Positions 16,870 through 25,768 of a stretch of 64,000 nt of DNA are shown piece by piece (position 1 is the stretch's first letter; the number at the start of each line of letters is the position of its first letter). The translations under genes and the position numbers were made by a program. The notes beneath the pieces were generated by a model. That model was given only the letters and a program-made list of their open reading frames with translations, was not told the origin of the DNA and ran no database searches. This DNA is from RH-AL1 sp965198485 (lineage in GTDB: Bacteria > Pseudomonadota > Alphaproteobacteria > Rhizobiales > Beijerinckiaceae): assembly GCA_965198485.1 (NCBI GenBank), contig CBDAPQ010000005.1, positions 372,001 to 436,000 on the forward strand, read 5' to 3'.

Positions 16870-18438
16870 CTAAAAGTGAAAGATCAAGTCCGACGACGCC
16901 ACCGTGAGATGATGCTTCGTGCCGTTGTCGAAAGCAGCCTGCTGGTACGACTGATAGAAGGCGATTTCCGGCCGGATCTCGATTGAGGGGGAGAACCAAT
17001 GCTGGAAGGCGAGCGTCTCCTCTGTGTACTTCGTCGCGTACCCGGTTCTCTGCCCTTCGGCGTCGTCATAGAACTCGGCGCGCGCAGTGATGTTGTTGAG
17101 CGGCGTGATTTCGTAATTCAGGTAGGCTAGGACGCCGAAGGCTCGCGCGACGCACTTTAACTCGCCGAACGGGCAGTGCGCTTCGAGAGGTGGGTTCGCG
17201 TCGTAGGCAAACGGAGTGGAGCCGTAGCCGGTCGAGACATCGGGCACGTTGTTCTCGTACTCGTAATAACTCTCGAAGGAGAGATGGAGTTTGTCGGTGA
17301 ACTTGTGATAATAAGTAAGTCCATACCACTGCAGGTTGTTGTAACCCCAGTTGCCGTTGTTAATGGAATTCAGGCAGGGCGCGATCTGGTCGGCGCCGCT
17401 CACGCTCTGATATTGGATACACACGGTCGCGCTAGGCTGCGCACCAGGATCGCGCTTTCCGGAGTAGCCCGGCCCCCCGGTCGTCGGGTTGACGAGATTG
17501 ATCTGCTTGGCGTTCCAAGGCACGGTCTCGGTGCCCCCGCTCAGTGCGAACTGCAATTGCAGAACTCTGTTGATTTTCAAAGTCAAGACCGCGCCAGTGT
17601 TTGTGTAATTATCAAAGGTATACATCAATGAATGAGTATATGTATAATTATTAGGCGCGAGTTGCGCCTCGATATCAGGCAACGATATGTACCGTCCCAC
17701 GCGGAGGACAGCGCCTTCGGCGAAATATGGTAGATAAAGTTCGCCGTAGACCATCGGCATATCGTATCCGGCAAAATGATTATGGATTACGTATTGATTA
17801 CTGAAGACGCCAAGCGCGGTCGTGTAACGATAATTCTCTCCATAGATACCGCTTACGCGAAAGCCCCAATCGATGTGATCCTTCTGGACGGTGTCAGGTA
17901 GCCGCTCGATGTAAACGACGGCTTGATCTAATTGGGCTATGTTAGGCGTGTAGTCGTAAGCCGCAGGATTGTTGCCGGCATATCCAGTCTTCGCTGTGCT
18001 GGCATTGGCGCTGACATCCACCCAGCCGTAAATTTGAATATGCTTATCGGCAAGGAACTTACCTGCCGCGGTAGTCGTCGGCGGCAGGAGCGCCGACTGT
18101 AATGGCGTATCGATGGAGTTCGGCAAAGTGGCGCCGATCGTACTAGCGCCGCCGACCGGCCAATCGACAAAGGGGTAAGGAGGGGACGTCTCAGGAGCCG
18201 GAGCCATGACGCTTTCGGAACGACGGCTCGGTGGCGCGTTCGGGTCGGACACCGGCGTCGCTTTTCCGAACTCATCGGCATAGGCATGATACAAGCGAGT
18301 AAAGAAGCCAGAGGGATCTGCTACGGGAGCGAAAGCGTAGTTCCCCGAGCCTTGTGGAGGACCTAAATCCGCTGCAAGTGTGTATTCTGGGAAAGCCAGA
18401 AGACTGGCGAGAGCGAGTTGTCTTGATGTAAGTCTCAT
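16870..18438 (-). CDS. BBP2-type outer-membrane beta-barrel protein
   Basis: 522 residues with an N-terminal signal (MRLTSRQLALASLLAFPEYTLAAD). The mature part has many alternating aromatic beta strands (IQIYGWVDVSANAS, DHIDWGFRVSGIYGENYRY, LHLSFESYYEYENN) and ends in ...DLIFHF, with the terminal Phe typical of BAM-inserted barrels. The pattern matches the OmpL-like putative porin family BBP2. It is first of three same-strand genes with the RND adaptor and pump, 262 bp before the adaptor. It might act as the outer-membrane port for the pump or as a substrate porin; this is inference. Confidence 0.75.
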   Translation of the reverse strand: MRLTSRQLALASLLAFPEYTLAADLGPPQGSGNYAFAPVADPSGFFTRLYHAYADEFGKATPVSDPNAPPSRRSESVMAPAPETSPPYPFVDWPVGGASTIGATLPNSIDTPLQSALLPPTTTAAGKFLADKHIQIYGWVDVSANASTAKTGYAGNNPAAYDYTPNIAQLDQAVVYIERLPDTVQKDHIDWGFRVSGIYGENYRYTTALGVFSNQYVIHNHFAGYDMPMVYGELYLPYFAEGAVLRVGRYISLPDIEAQLAPNNYTYTHSLMYTFDNYTNTGAVLTLKINRVLQLQFALSGGTETVPWNAKQINLVNPTTGGPGYSGKRDPGAQPSATVCIQYQSVSGADQIAPCLNSINNGNWGYNNLQWYGLTYYHKFTDKLHLSFESYYEYENNVPDVSTGYGSTPFAYDANPPLEAHCPFGELKCVARAFGVLAYLNYEITPLNNITARAEFYDDAEGQRTGYATKYTEETLAFQHWFSPSIEIRPEIAFYQSYQQAAFDNGTKHHLTVASSDLIFHF

Positions 18439-18546
18439 GTCCCAACCCTGCTGAGCTTGCGCCGGAACGGTAGCAAGAGAGAATAGGTCCGTTCCCTTGA
18501 AAACCGATCCTCGCTGAAGCTAAAGGTCGAGACGGCTGGCTTGACC

Positions 18547-18561
18547 ATATGAAAGCCATAT
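18547..18561. promoter_or_regulatory. Inverted repeat upstream of the porin/RND operon
   Basis: ATATG and CATAT flank a 5-bp spacer, 109 bp upstream of the porin start codon. It is an AT-rich palindrome in otherwise GC-rich DNA and could be an operator. There is no direct evidence of a regulator. Confidence 0.25.
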
Positions 18562-18678
18562 AGATTTCGCTGTGGAAGCCGTTAAGGCGACGGCTGTTGT
18601 CTTTTCTGCCACAGCATTTGATGGATGTCTGGCTTTCGTCACCATCTCGATGCAGAACGCAATGGCTGTGGTGCCGGG

Positions 18679-18932
18679 CCATCGCCAACGCAACATCTAC
18701 GGCGGCGAGACGCTGACCTACGAGGTGCAGGTCCCGCGGACACCTTTCGCCCTTTGGCTTGACCTTCGCCCAGGTCTCGTGGCGGTAGTAGCCAATACGC
18801 GGCGCGCGGTGGCGCGTACATCGAGCCTAATGATCAGCAGGAGGTCATCCGCGGCCTCGGCCTTGTCAACATCGCCGCCGCTCTCGCCGAGACTGTCGTG
18901 ACGACCGGCAAGGGCGGCATTCCGGTCAAACC
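18679..18932 (+). pseudogene. Remnant of a CzcA-like RND pump gene
   Basis: Across three frames the plus strand spells pieces in the right order for an HME-RND porter domain: NIYGGETLTYEVQV, then PFGLTFAQV, then GGAYIEPNDQQEVIRGLGLV and VVTTGKGGIPV. This corresponds to about 80 residues of the first porter loop. At least two frameshifts and two stops interrupt it, and no other part of the gene is present. It lies between the intact RND operon and the ABC/M20/kinase operon on the opposite strand. Confidence 0.65.
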
Positions 18933-19906
18933 GCCCTCAGGTAGTCGTGCCAGCGCGTGTCGCGCATAATGGATCGGGCCCGCATGTGCTTCCACGCGCC
19001 GTATTTGTAGAAGTCGAATTCGAGCATCGAGGTCCTGTTCTGCACCATTGCCCAGGTCGACCATTTGAGGTCGGCCAAGGCCTTGTGCACGGTGAGGCGC
19101 GCCTTCATCCGGGGATCGAAGCGGCCGAAATAGGCCTCGATGATCTCGGCCTCGATCGCCTCGGTAAAGAACATCTCGCCGCACCAGATGCCAAGGTCGT
19201 AACAGCGGTCGTTGTTGGAGGCGTATTCGTAATCGATCAGCATGATCGACTTGTCGGCGCCGAGCATGAAATTGCCCGGCATCGGATCGTTGAAACAAGG
19301 CACGAGGTCGATGCCGCTGGCTTCCAATGCGGCGCGCGCGAGGCCGTATTGCTTGAACAGCCACGCGCTGTCGAGGGGGAAACTCCCGCCGAGAGCGCGA
19401 GCCTGTTCGATGTGTTCGTCGATCATGTCAAAGACGGTTTTGGTCAGCGGCAGCCGGCCCGATCCGTTGAACGTGCGATAGACCGCGACGGCCGAGGCAC
19501 GGATCGCGGGATCGAGGAAGTCTGCATTGGTGCAGGCGCGCCGTCCCTCGATGAAGTCGTTGATCTCGATCCCGCGATCGGCGAGATATTCGTAGATCTT
19601 CGGCCCGATGCCGATCTGCTGCGCGCGGCGGCTCGCGTCGAGGGCCGCGTTGCGATCTATGAACATTTCCGTGCCGCGCCCCGGCATCTTCAGGAAGAAC
19701 GTGCCCGGTTCGCCGGCGACTTCGATGCGCCAGTTGGAATTGGTGATCCCGCCCGAGATCGGCGCATAGCCCACGATCCGCCCGCGCCACGGCACGATCG
19801 CGGCGAGCGCCCCTTCGAGCTCTCGCTCGCCTTCGGTCATCGCGGCGCCATAGGGGATGTAACCCGGCAAGGCGCAGACGTGTCGGGCCGCCAGGCTCGC
19901 GGACAT
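18926..19906 (-). CDS. Choline/ethanolamine-kinase-like phosphotransferase (second kinase)
   Basis: 326 residues from the ATG at 19906, whose A is shared with the stop of the upstream kinase gene (TGATG). ATG 19840 (M-T-E-G-E-R-E) is a possible later start. It has the kinase nucleotide loop region (ISGGITNSNW), a catalytic loop PCFNDPMPGNFML and a metal-binding LIDYEYASNNDRCYDLG, matching the choline/ethanolamine kinase group of the APH fold. The catalytic-loop His of many relatives is Phe here (F-N-D rather than H-N-D), but the Asp and Asn are kept. It probably phosphorylates a small amino alcohol or sugar in the cytoplasm. It is the last gene of the operon. Confidence 0.75.
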   Translation of the reverse strand: MSASLAARHVCALPGYIPYGAAMTEGERELEGALAAIVPWRGRIVGYAPISGGITNSNWRIEVAGEPGTFFLKMPGRGTEMFIDRNAALDASRRAQQIGIGPKIYEYLADRGIEINDFIEGRRACTNADFLDPAIRASAVAVYRTFNGSGRLPLTKTVFDMIDEHIEQARALGGSFPLDSAWLFKQYGLARAALEASGIDLVPCFNDPMPGNFMLGADKSIMLIDYEYASNNDRCYDLGIWCGEMFFTEAIEAEIIEAYFGRFDPRMKARLTVHKALADLKWSTWAMVQNRTSMLEFDFYKYGAWKHMRARSIMRDTRWHDYLRAV

Positions 19907-20862
19907 CAGATCATCCTCAGCTTGCGTTCGAAATCCGCGTCCTGCAGCGCCATCCGGCAGCGCAGCAGGCGCCATTGCGCGTATTTCAGGAACTCGACGC
20001 CGCGCCGCGCGGAGATCGCGTTCATCTGGCTCGACCAGAGGCTCCAGTAGAGATCGTCGGCGATGCCGTAGAGCCGGCAGCGATCGCGCGTCGCCTGGCG
20101 TGCGGTGCCCTCGTAGGCTTCGAGCGCCGGGCCCAGCTCCTCGTCGAAGGCGTAAGCTTCGTTCAAAAGGATGCCGAGATCGTAGAGCGGATCGGTCGTG
20201 CAGGCCCTGTCGAAGTCGACCAGGCGCACGGTGTCATTCGCCCCGACCATGACGTTGGAGGCCAATCCATCGGCGTGGCAGGACGCTTTATCGAAGCCGG
20301 CGGCCTGGAACGCGCTTTCGATGTCGTGCACGGCGGCGAACATCCACAGGATGCTCGCGCAGTCGACAGCACCGCTCCGACGGGTCACTTCAGAGATCGC
20401 GCGGATCCCGTCGAAGATGGTCCAGGTGCGAGGAAAAGCTGCGCCGGCGTGGAGCGTCTTCTTCGCTGCGATCACGGCGGCCATCACGTCGGGCCGGCGC
20501 AGGTCGTCCGTCTTCGCGGTCGACCAATCCGAGCCGAGCCGTTCGAACACGACGGCATCATGCGCTGGGAGGCAGTGCAGCGCGCGAGGCGCCATACCGA
20601 GCGCGCCGGCGGCCCGCGCCGCCGCGAAGCTCGCCGGCACATCGGCGTCAGCGTGCAGCTCGGGATGGACGATCTTCAGAAGATAAGGCGCGGCATCGAC
20701 GTCAACGGCGAAGCACAGTGAGTCGACGTTCTTGTGCATCGGCGACATGATCGGCGTCGTCACCTCGCGATAGTCGATCGTGGCGCCGGCCCAGTCGGGC
20801 ACGGCGGCGATGGCCGCCTCGGCGAGTTGTTCCCGCGCGTTGGCCGCCGCGTCACGCATCAT
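19906..20862 (-). CDS. Choline/ethanolamine-kinase-like phosphotransferase (first kinase)
   Basis: 318 residues; the start ATG overlaps the M20 hydrolase stop by four bases (ATGA). The catalytic loop reads SCHADGLASNVMV (H-x-D....N) and the metal-binding motif LVDFDRACTTDPLYDLG. The N-terminal lobe has the LLKIVHPE segment with the ATP-binding Lys. It is a diverged paralogue of the next gene, not a duplicate: the two share only motifs. Two kinases in one operon suggest two phosphorylation steps, two substrates or a heteromeric enzyme; the sequence does not decide. Confidence 0.7.
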   Translation of the reverse strand: MMRDAAANAREQLAEAAIAAVPDWAGATIDYREVTTPIMSPMHKNVDSLCFAVDVDAAPYLLKIVHPELHADADVPASFAAARAAGALGMAPRALHCLPAHDAVVFERLGSDWSTAKTDDLRRPDVMAAVIAAKKTLHAGAAFPRTWTIFDGIRAISEVTRRSGAVDCASILWMFAAVHDIESAFQAAGFDKASCHADGLASNVMVGANDTVRLVDFDRACTTDPLYDLGILLNEAYAFDEELGPALEAYEGTARQATRDRCRLYGIADDLYWSLWSSQMNAISARRGVEFLKYAQWRLLRCRMALQDADFERKLRMI

Positions 20863-22166
20863 CGGGGCGGAGCCTTGGCGATGACGTTGCCCTCCGCGCA
20901 GAAGCGCCAGAGCATGCCGGTCAGGATCGAGGCGCCGAGCGCGCGATCCTCTTCGCTGGTAAATTCTGTCGGATGATGGATCACGCCGCCGACGCTCGGC
21001 ACGGCGATGACGATCGAGGGGCAGACCGACGCCATGCTGATCGCATCATGGCCACCAATCGTCGGCAGCTTGAGGGTTGGCTGCCCCCACTCGCGCGCCG
21101 TCTCGGCCGCGAGTCGGATCAGGCCCTCGTCCATCGCGCCGGCGCGCCGTCGGTCGACGGCCAGCACCTCGAACGCGACATTGGCGCGTGTGGCGGCCGT
21201 CTGGATCGCCGCCTGCATCTCCTTTTCCGCCGTCTCCAGCAGCGCCGGGGAGCCCGAGCGCAGCTCGATGAAACAAATCGCGCGGCCGGGCACGACGTTG
21301 GGGGAATTCGGCGAGACTTCGAGGCGACCAACCGAAGTGTGCAGGTCGGTGCCCGCGCGATTTGCCATCGCCTTCAGATCGGCCATCAGATAGGCGGCGG
21401 CGAGCAAGGCATCATGCCGCTCAGCCATTGGTGTCGGCCCGGTATGCGCCTGGCTGCCGTTGAAGGCGAGCCGGTACTTGGTGGCGCCCCAGAAACTCGT
21501 AAAGGCGGCGAAGCGCATGTTCGCCATCTCGAGCTTGCTCGACCCCTCGATGTGCAGCTCGATGTAGGCGCTTGGGATCGGCGGCGGTTTCTTGTGTCGG
21601 TAGCCGATGAGGTCGAGCGCCTCCTTGACGCTCACGCCATCGCCGTCCACCCGCGCCAGGGCGAAGGCCAGGTCGTGCTCGCCGGTGTAGACGCCGCTGC
21701 CGAGCAGGCTCGGCTGGAAGCGCGCGCCCTCCTCGTTGGTCCAGTTGACGATCACGATGTTTGCCTTCGGCGTCACGCCCGTCTCGGCGACATGGGCCTT
21801 CAGCGCCCGCGCGGCGGCGCAGGCCGCGACCACGCCGTAGGCGCCGTCGAAACGCCCGCCGTTCGGCTGGCTGTCGAGATGCGAGCCGGTCATGATCGTC
21901 GGGGCGTTCGGCCCGGCCCAGTCGAGGATGCCGAACATGTTACCAATGCCGTCGATCTCAAGCGTCAGCCCCTCCTGAGCGATAATGGCGGCGAACCAAT
22001 CACGCGCGGCGCGATCCTCGTCCGACAGGGACAGGCGCGTCATCGATCCGGCCGTCCCGCCGCCGAACGCCGAGACCTCCGCCATCATGCGGTGCAGGCC
22101 GTCGACATCAATGGTCGGCAGAGGAGCGGCGCGCGTGCGCGCGGCGAGAACCTGGGTTTCAAGCAT
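20859..22166 (-). CDS. M20-family Zn-dependent amidohydrolase (N-carbamoyl-amino-acid hydrolase / allantoate amidohydrolase type)
   Basis: 435 residues from the ATG at 22166, overlapping the end of the DeoR gene by eight bases. The motifs TGSHLDSQPNGGRFDGAYGV (first metal His/Asp), NWTNEEGARF (Glu-Glu) and the late VGGVIHHPTEFTSEEDR (metal His) are those of the hydantoinase/carbamoylase branch. An inserted dimerisation domain with GSQAHTGPTPMAER lies between. It should hydrolyse an N-carbamoyl, ureido or similar amide of a small molecule. Its place between an importer and two kinases suggests it releases an amine that is then phosphorylated. Substrate unknown. Confidence 0.85.
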   Translation of the reverse strand: MLETQVLAARTRAAPLPTIDVDGLHRMMAEVSAFGGGTAGSMTRLSLSDEDRAARDWFAAIIAQEGLTLEIDGIGNMFGILDWAGPNAPTIMTGSHLDSQPNGGRFDGAYGVVAACAAARALKAHVAETGVTPKANIVIVNWTNEEGARFQPSLLGSGVYTGEHDLAFALARVDGDGVSVKEALDLIGYRHKKPPPIPSAYIELHIEGSSKLEMANMRFAAFTSFWGATKYRLAFNGSQAHTGPTPMAERHDALLAAAYLMADLKAMANRAGTDLHTSVGRLEVSPNSPNVVPGRAICFIELRSGSPALLETAEKEMQAAIQTAATRANVAFEVLAVDRRRAGAMDEGLIRLAAETAREWGQPTLKLPTIGGHDAISMASVCPSIVIAVPSVGGVIHHPTEFTSEEDRALGASILTGMLWRFCAEGNVIAKAPPR

Positions 22167-22920
22167 GGATGAGTTCGACTCCGGCAGTTGCGAGTTGGAC
22201 GGCCAACGCCGCTTCGGGAGGGACATCGGTGACCAGGCGATGAACCTGGTGCAGATCGAGCGTGCGCACGGCGGCCGAGCGCCCAAATTTTCCGCTGTCG
22301 ACCAGCATCACGACTTCCTTAGCGTGCCGCACGAGCACCCGCCGCAGCGCGGATTCGTCCTGGCCGTAGTCCATGAAGCCGTGCGTGTAATCGACCGCGG
22401 CGACACTCACGAACGCCATGTCGAAGACGTGGCGCTCCAGCGCCTCGATCGTCAGCGGTCCGAGCATGGCGCGGTAATCGGGGCGGACGCGCCCGCCGAT
22501 CACGCAGACCTCGGCGACGGAGCCGCCCATGAGCAGCTGCACGACATCGAGCGAGTTGGTGAAGACGCGCACGCGATCGCGATTGACGAGATGACGGGCG
22601 AAGGCGAGCATCGTCGTGCCGGTGTCGATGAAGATCGTCGTGTCGTCGCGCACCAGCATCGCCGCACGCTTGGCGATGGCCGCCTTCTCCTTGGCGTTGG
22701 TCTTCATCCGCAAGTCGATCGGCTGGTCGCCCTCTGATTGCGCCCGAATGGCGCCGCCGTAGGTGCAGCGCAGCTGGCCGTCGAGTTCCAGCTCCTTCAA
22801 ATCGCGCCGGATCGTCTCGCGGCTCACTCCGAAGCGCTCGGCCAGATCCTTCACCAGCACCCTGTCGTTCCTGCCGAGTTCGGCGAGGATCACGTTTAAC
22901 CTGAATTCCGGAAGGGCCAT
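22159..22920 (-). CDS. DeoR-family transcriptional regulator
   Basis: 253 residues from the ATG at 22920. The N-terminal winged helix has RLNVILAELGRNDRVLVKDLAERFGVSRETIRRDLKEL (read in two halves around residue 20), the DeoR signature. The C-terminal DeoRC sensor domain has FIDTGTTMLAFARHL and the DGFMDYG-like HGFMDYGQDE region, which binds phosphorylated sugars in relatives. It lies inside the operon between the transporter and the enzymes. A phosphorylated product of the two kinases is a natural candidate effector (inference). Confidence 0.85.
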   Translation of the reverse strand: MALPEFRLNVILAELGRNDRVLVKDLAERFGVSRETIRRDLKELELDGQLRCTYGGAIRAQSEGDQPIDLRMKTNAKEKAAIAKRAAMLVRDDTTIFIDTGTTMLAFARHLVNRDRVRVFTNSLDVVQLLMGGSVAEVCVIGGRVRPDYRAMLGPLTIEALERHVFDMAFVSVAAVDYTHGFMDYGQDESALRRVLVRHAKEVVMLVDSGKFGRSAAVRTLDLHQVHRLVTDVPPEAALAVQLATAGVELIHA

Positions 22921-23045
22921 GGGAGCGGTGCCGATCGATTGAGAAAGACGCGCGGCCGGGCGGGCGCGCAGGGCTCCCGCTTGCCGCACATCCCAGTAAC
23001 GCTCAAGACGATCGAAATCGGCGCGCAGGCCTTTCGACAACACGG

Positions 23046-24854
23046 TTATGCCGGCACCGAGCGCGCCGCATCGGGCTCGACGAGGAAGCAGGCGGCGAGA
23101 TCCTTGTGGCCGCGCGCCAGCAGCACGGGGGATTCGACGCGACAGCGCTCGAAGGCGCTGGGGCAACGGCCGGCGAAGCCGCAGCCGGGCGGCAGATCGA
23201 TCGGGTTCGGCGGCTCGCCATCGAGCAGGCAGTCCTCGGCCCTGTAGCGGCGCGGCTCCAGCGTCGGGATCGCGCTCAGCAGCGCCCTGCTGTAGGGGTG
23301 GCCGGGGTCGAAGAACAGGCGGTGATTAGAGACGATCTCCACCACTTCGCCGAGGTACATGATGGCGACCCGGTCGCAGGTGCGGCGTACCAGTGCGAGA
23401 TCGTGCGAGATGAAAATGTAGGTGAGCCCGTGCTTCGCCTGCAGCTTGTCGAAAAGGTCGAGCAGCTTGAACTGCTCGGACTGGTCGAGCGCCGACAACG
23501 TCTCGTCGAGGATCAGGATCTTCGGCTCCAGCACCATCGCGCGGGCGACGTTGATGCGCTGGCGCTGCCCGGCGCTGAGGCCGATCGGCAGCTCGTCGTA
23601 GAGATCGGCGGCGAGGCCGACCTCGCGCATCGCTGCGAGCACGCGCTCGCGCCTTACCTCGCGATCCGACACGCCGTGCACCTTCAACGGCGCCTCGATC
23701 ATCGCGCCGATCGCCGTGCGCGGCGGCAGGGAGCCGAATGGATCCTGCAGCACGAGCTGCACCTTGCCGCGAAACGCCAACAGCTCGCCGCGCGACATGG
23801 CCGCGAGATCGGCGCCATCGCAGAGCACTTGCCCGCCGTCCGGCAGTTCGAGCCTGCTCAGCAGCCGCGTCAGGCTCGACTTGCCGCAGCCGGACTCGCC
23901 GACGATGCCGAAATTCTCGCCGGCATGAATATCGAACGTGACGTTGCGCACCGCGCGGACTTCGCTCGTCGCGGCGAAACTGCCGCGACGGCGGACCCGG
24001 TAGCTGCGGGAGGCCCCGCGGACGCTGATCACCGGCGCGCCGTTGGGAAGCGCGCGGGTCACCGTGTCGCTCGACCAGATTTGCGGCGTTCGGGCCACGA
24101 GATCGGCGGTGTAGGGATGGTCCGGCTTGGCGACCAGCTCGGCAGTAGTCCGTGCCTCGACGATCCGGCCGCTGTCCAGCACCAGCACCTTGTCGGCGGC
24201 ATCGCAGATCGTAGGCAGCGAAGAGGACACGAACACGATCGCCGTTTCGAACGTCACTGTGAGTTCGCGCATAAGCCGGAGCACCTGCGCCGCGACGGTC
24301 ACGTCGAGCGGCTGTGTGACATTATCGGCGACGAGGAAGGTCGGGTTCGAGACGAGCGCATCGACGATCATCGCGCGCTGCATCATTCCGCCAGAAAATT
24401 GCGACGGAAAATCATGAAAGCGCGTTGCCGCCGATGGAATGCGGACAGCATCGAGCAGCGTGATGGTCCGACGTCTGACCTCCTCGCGACTGATCTCGGG
24501 CGCGACAGCGCGCAGCTTCTCGACGATCTGAGGCCCGACCGGAAGGGTCGGATCGAGCGCGCCCATTGGATTGGCGCCGACATAGGCGATCTCGCGCCGC
24601 GCGGCGCGCATGGCGCTGCCCGTCAGCCGGAGAATGTCGCGACCCTTGAAGTCGACCGTGCCGCCGGTGACAGCGAGCGGCGCCTCCAGCCAGTTGACGA
24701 TCGCTTTCGCCAGCACCGTCTTGCCGCTGCCGCTGGCGCCGATGATGCCGACGATCTCGCGCGGCGCGAGGTCAAAGCTCATGTCGGAGAGGATCGTTCG
24801 GCCGGGAATGCCGACGCAAAGACCCTCGACGCGCAGGATTGGCGCGGCGCTCAT
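23046..24854 (-). CDS. Fused double ATPase subunit of peptide/nickel-type ABC importer (DppD-DppF fusion)
   Basis: 602 residues; the ATG at 24854 overlaps the permease stop by four bases. Two complete ATPase halves are present: Walker A GASGSGKT and signature FSGGMMQR in the first (about 30-245), Walker A GESGCGKS and signature LSAGQRQR in the second (about 300-550), with Walker B ILILDETLSALD in the second. Each half ends with the oligopeptide-type C-terminal cysteine region; the last (PPGCGFAGRCPSAFERC) is the likely iron-sulphur motif. The signature has A for G (LSAGQ), a tolerated variant. It powers the permeases encoded upstream. Confidence 0.9.
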   Translation of the reverse strand: MSAAPILRVEGLCVGIPGRTILSDMSFDLAPREIVGIIGASGSGKTVLAKAIVNWLEAPLAVTGGTVDFKGRDILRLTGSAMRAARREIAYVGANPMGALDPTLPVGPQIVEKLRAVAPEISREEVRRRTITLLDAVRIPSAATRFHDFPSQFSGGMMQRAMIVDALVSNPTFLVADNVTQPLDVTVAAQVLRLMRELTVTFETAIVFVSSSLPTICDAADKVLVLDSGRIVEARTTAELVAKPDHPYTADLVARTPQIWSSDTVTRALPNGAPVISVRGASRSYRVRRRGSFAATSEVRAVRNVTFDIHAGENFGIVGESGCGKSSLTRLLSRLELPDGGQVLCDGADLAAMSRGELLAFRGKVQLVLQDPFGSLPPRTAIGAMIEAPLKVHGVSDREVRRERVLAAMREVGLAADLYDELPIGLSAGQRQRINVARAMVLEPKILILDETLSALDQSEQFKLLDLFDKLQAKHGLTYIFISHDLALVRRTCDRVAIMYLGEVVEIVSNHRLFFDPGHPYSRALLSAIPTLEPRRYRAEDCLLDGEPPNPIDLPPGCGFAGRCPSAFERCRVESPVLLARGHKDLAACFLVEPDAARSVPA

Positions 24855-25768
24855 GCCAGCCCTCCGAAGATCCGCAGGCGGGCCCGCTCCAGCGAGGCGC
24901 CCATCAGGTTCACGCTGGTGAGGGTGAGGCACAGAAACACGCCCGGCATGGTGGCGATCCACCAGGCATCAAGGAGGTACTTGCGGCCGTCGGCGATGAT
25001 GTTGCCGAAGGTCGGCGTCGGCGGCTGCACGCCGAGGCCGATGAAGCCGAGGATCGATTCGAAGATCATCATCCTCGCGATGTCGAGTACGGACACGAAG
25101 ACGATCGGCGGAAGGACCAGCGGCGCGATCAGGCCGAACATGATGCGCAGGTCGGAAGCGCCCATGATGCGCGCGGCGCAGACATATTCGCGGCCGCGCT
25201 CGTTCATCACGACGCTGCGCATCACGCGGGCGTAGACCGGCCAGCTCGACAGGCCGAGCACGAGGATGATCGCCGGGATGGTCGGGCGCGAAACGCCGAG
25301 CACCGCGATGGCAAGGATGATCATAGGGATTGACAGCTGCGCGTCGGTGAGGCGCATGATCAGAGTGTCGGTCCAGCCGCCGAAATAGCCGGCGACGAGG
25401 CCGAGCAGGCAGCCGACGACCAGCATCAGTACGACCGTCGCGACACCGATCAGGAACGAGTAGCGCAGGCCGACGAGGCAGCGCGTGAGCATGTCGCGGC
25501 CGATCTGGTCGGTGCCCAACGGATGGTTGATCGACCAGTGATCGCCGACGAACAACGGTGCCATCAATCGTCTCCGCACATTCATATGCGACGGATCGAT
25601 GCCGCTGACGGCGGGATAGACGATCGCAGCGAGCGCCAGCAGCACGAAGATGACGAGACCGATGCGGAATTCGGTCGAGCCGAGCGCGCGGCGCCAGATG
25701 CGGCGGGCCAGCGATATGCTGGCGCGCGGCGCGGGCATCGGAAGGGCGAAGGTTTCGATCAGGCTCAT
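24851..25768 (-). CDS. ABC importer permease, DppC-like
   Basis: 305 residues, about six membrane helices, with the N-terminal OppC-type extension before the first helix and an EAA-type loop (EYVCAARIMGASDLRIMFGL). It includes the GTDQIGRDMLTRCLVGLRYS segment typical of DppC/OppC. It overlaps the DppB-like gene by one base and the ATPase gene by four. It forms the heteromeric channel with the next gene. Confidence 0.9.
   Translation of the reverse strand: MSLIETFALPMPAPRASISLARRIWRRALGSTEFRIGLVIFVLLALAAIVYPAVSGIDPSHMNVRRRLMAPLFVGDHWSINHPLGTDQIGRDMLTRCLVGLRYSFLIGVATVVLMLVVGCLLGLVAGYFGGWTDTLIMRLTDAQLSIPMIILAIAVLGVSRPTIPAIILVLGLSSWPVYARVMRSVVMNERGREYVCAARIMGASDLRIMFGLIAPLVLPPIVFVSVLDIARMMIFESILGFIGLGVQPPTPTFGNIIADGRKYLLDAWWIATMPGVFLCLTLTSVNLMGASLERARLRIFGGLA

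Noticed and set aside
23106..25235. 709-codon plus-strand open frame opposite the ABC ATPase
   Set aside because: Antisense of the fused ATPase and permease genes, which have clear Walker and EAA motifs.
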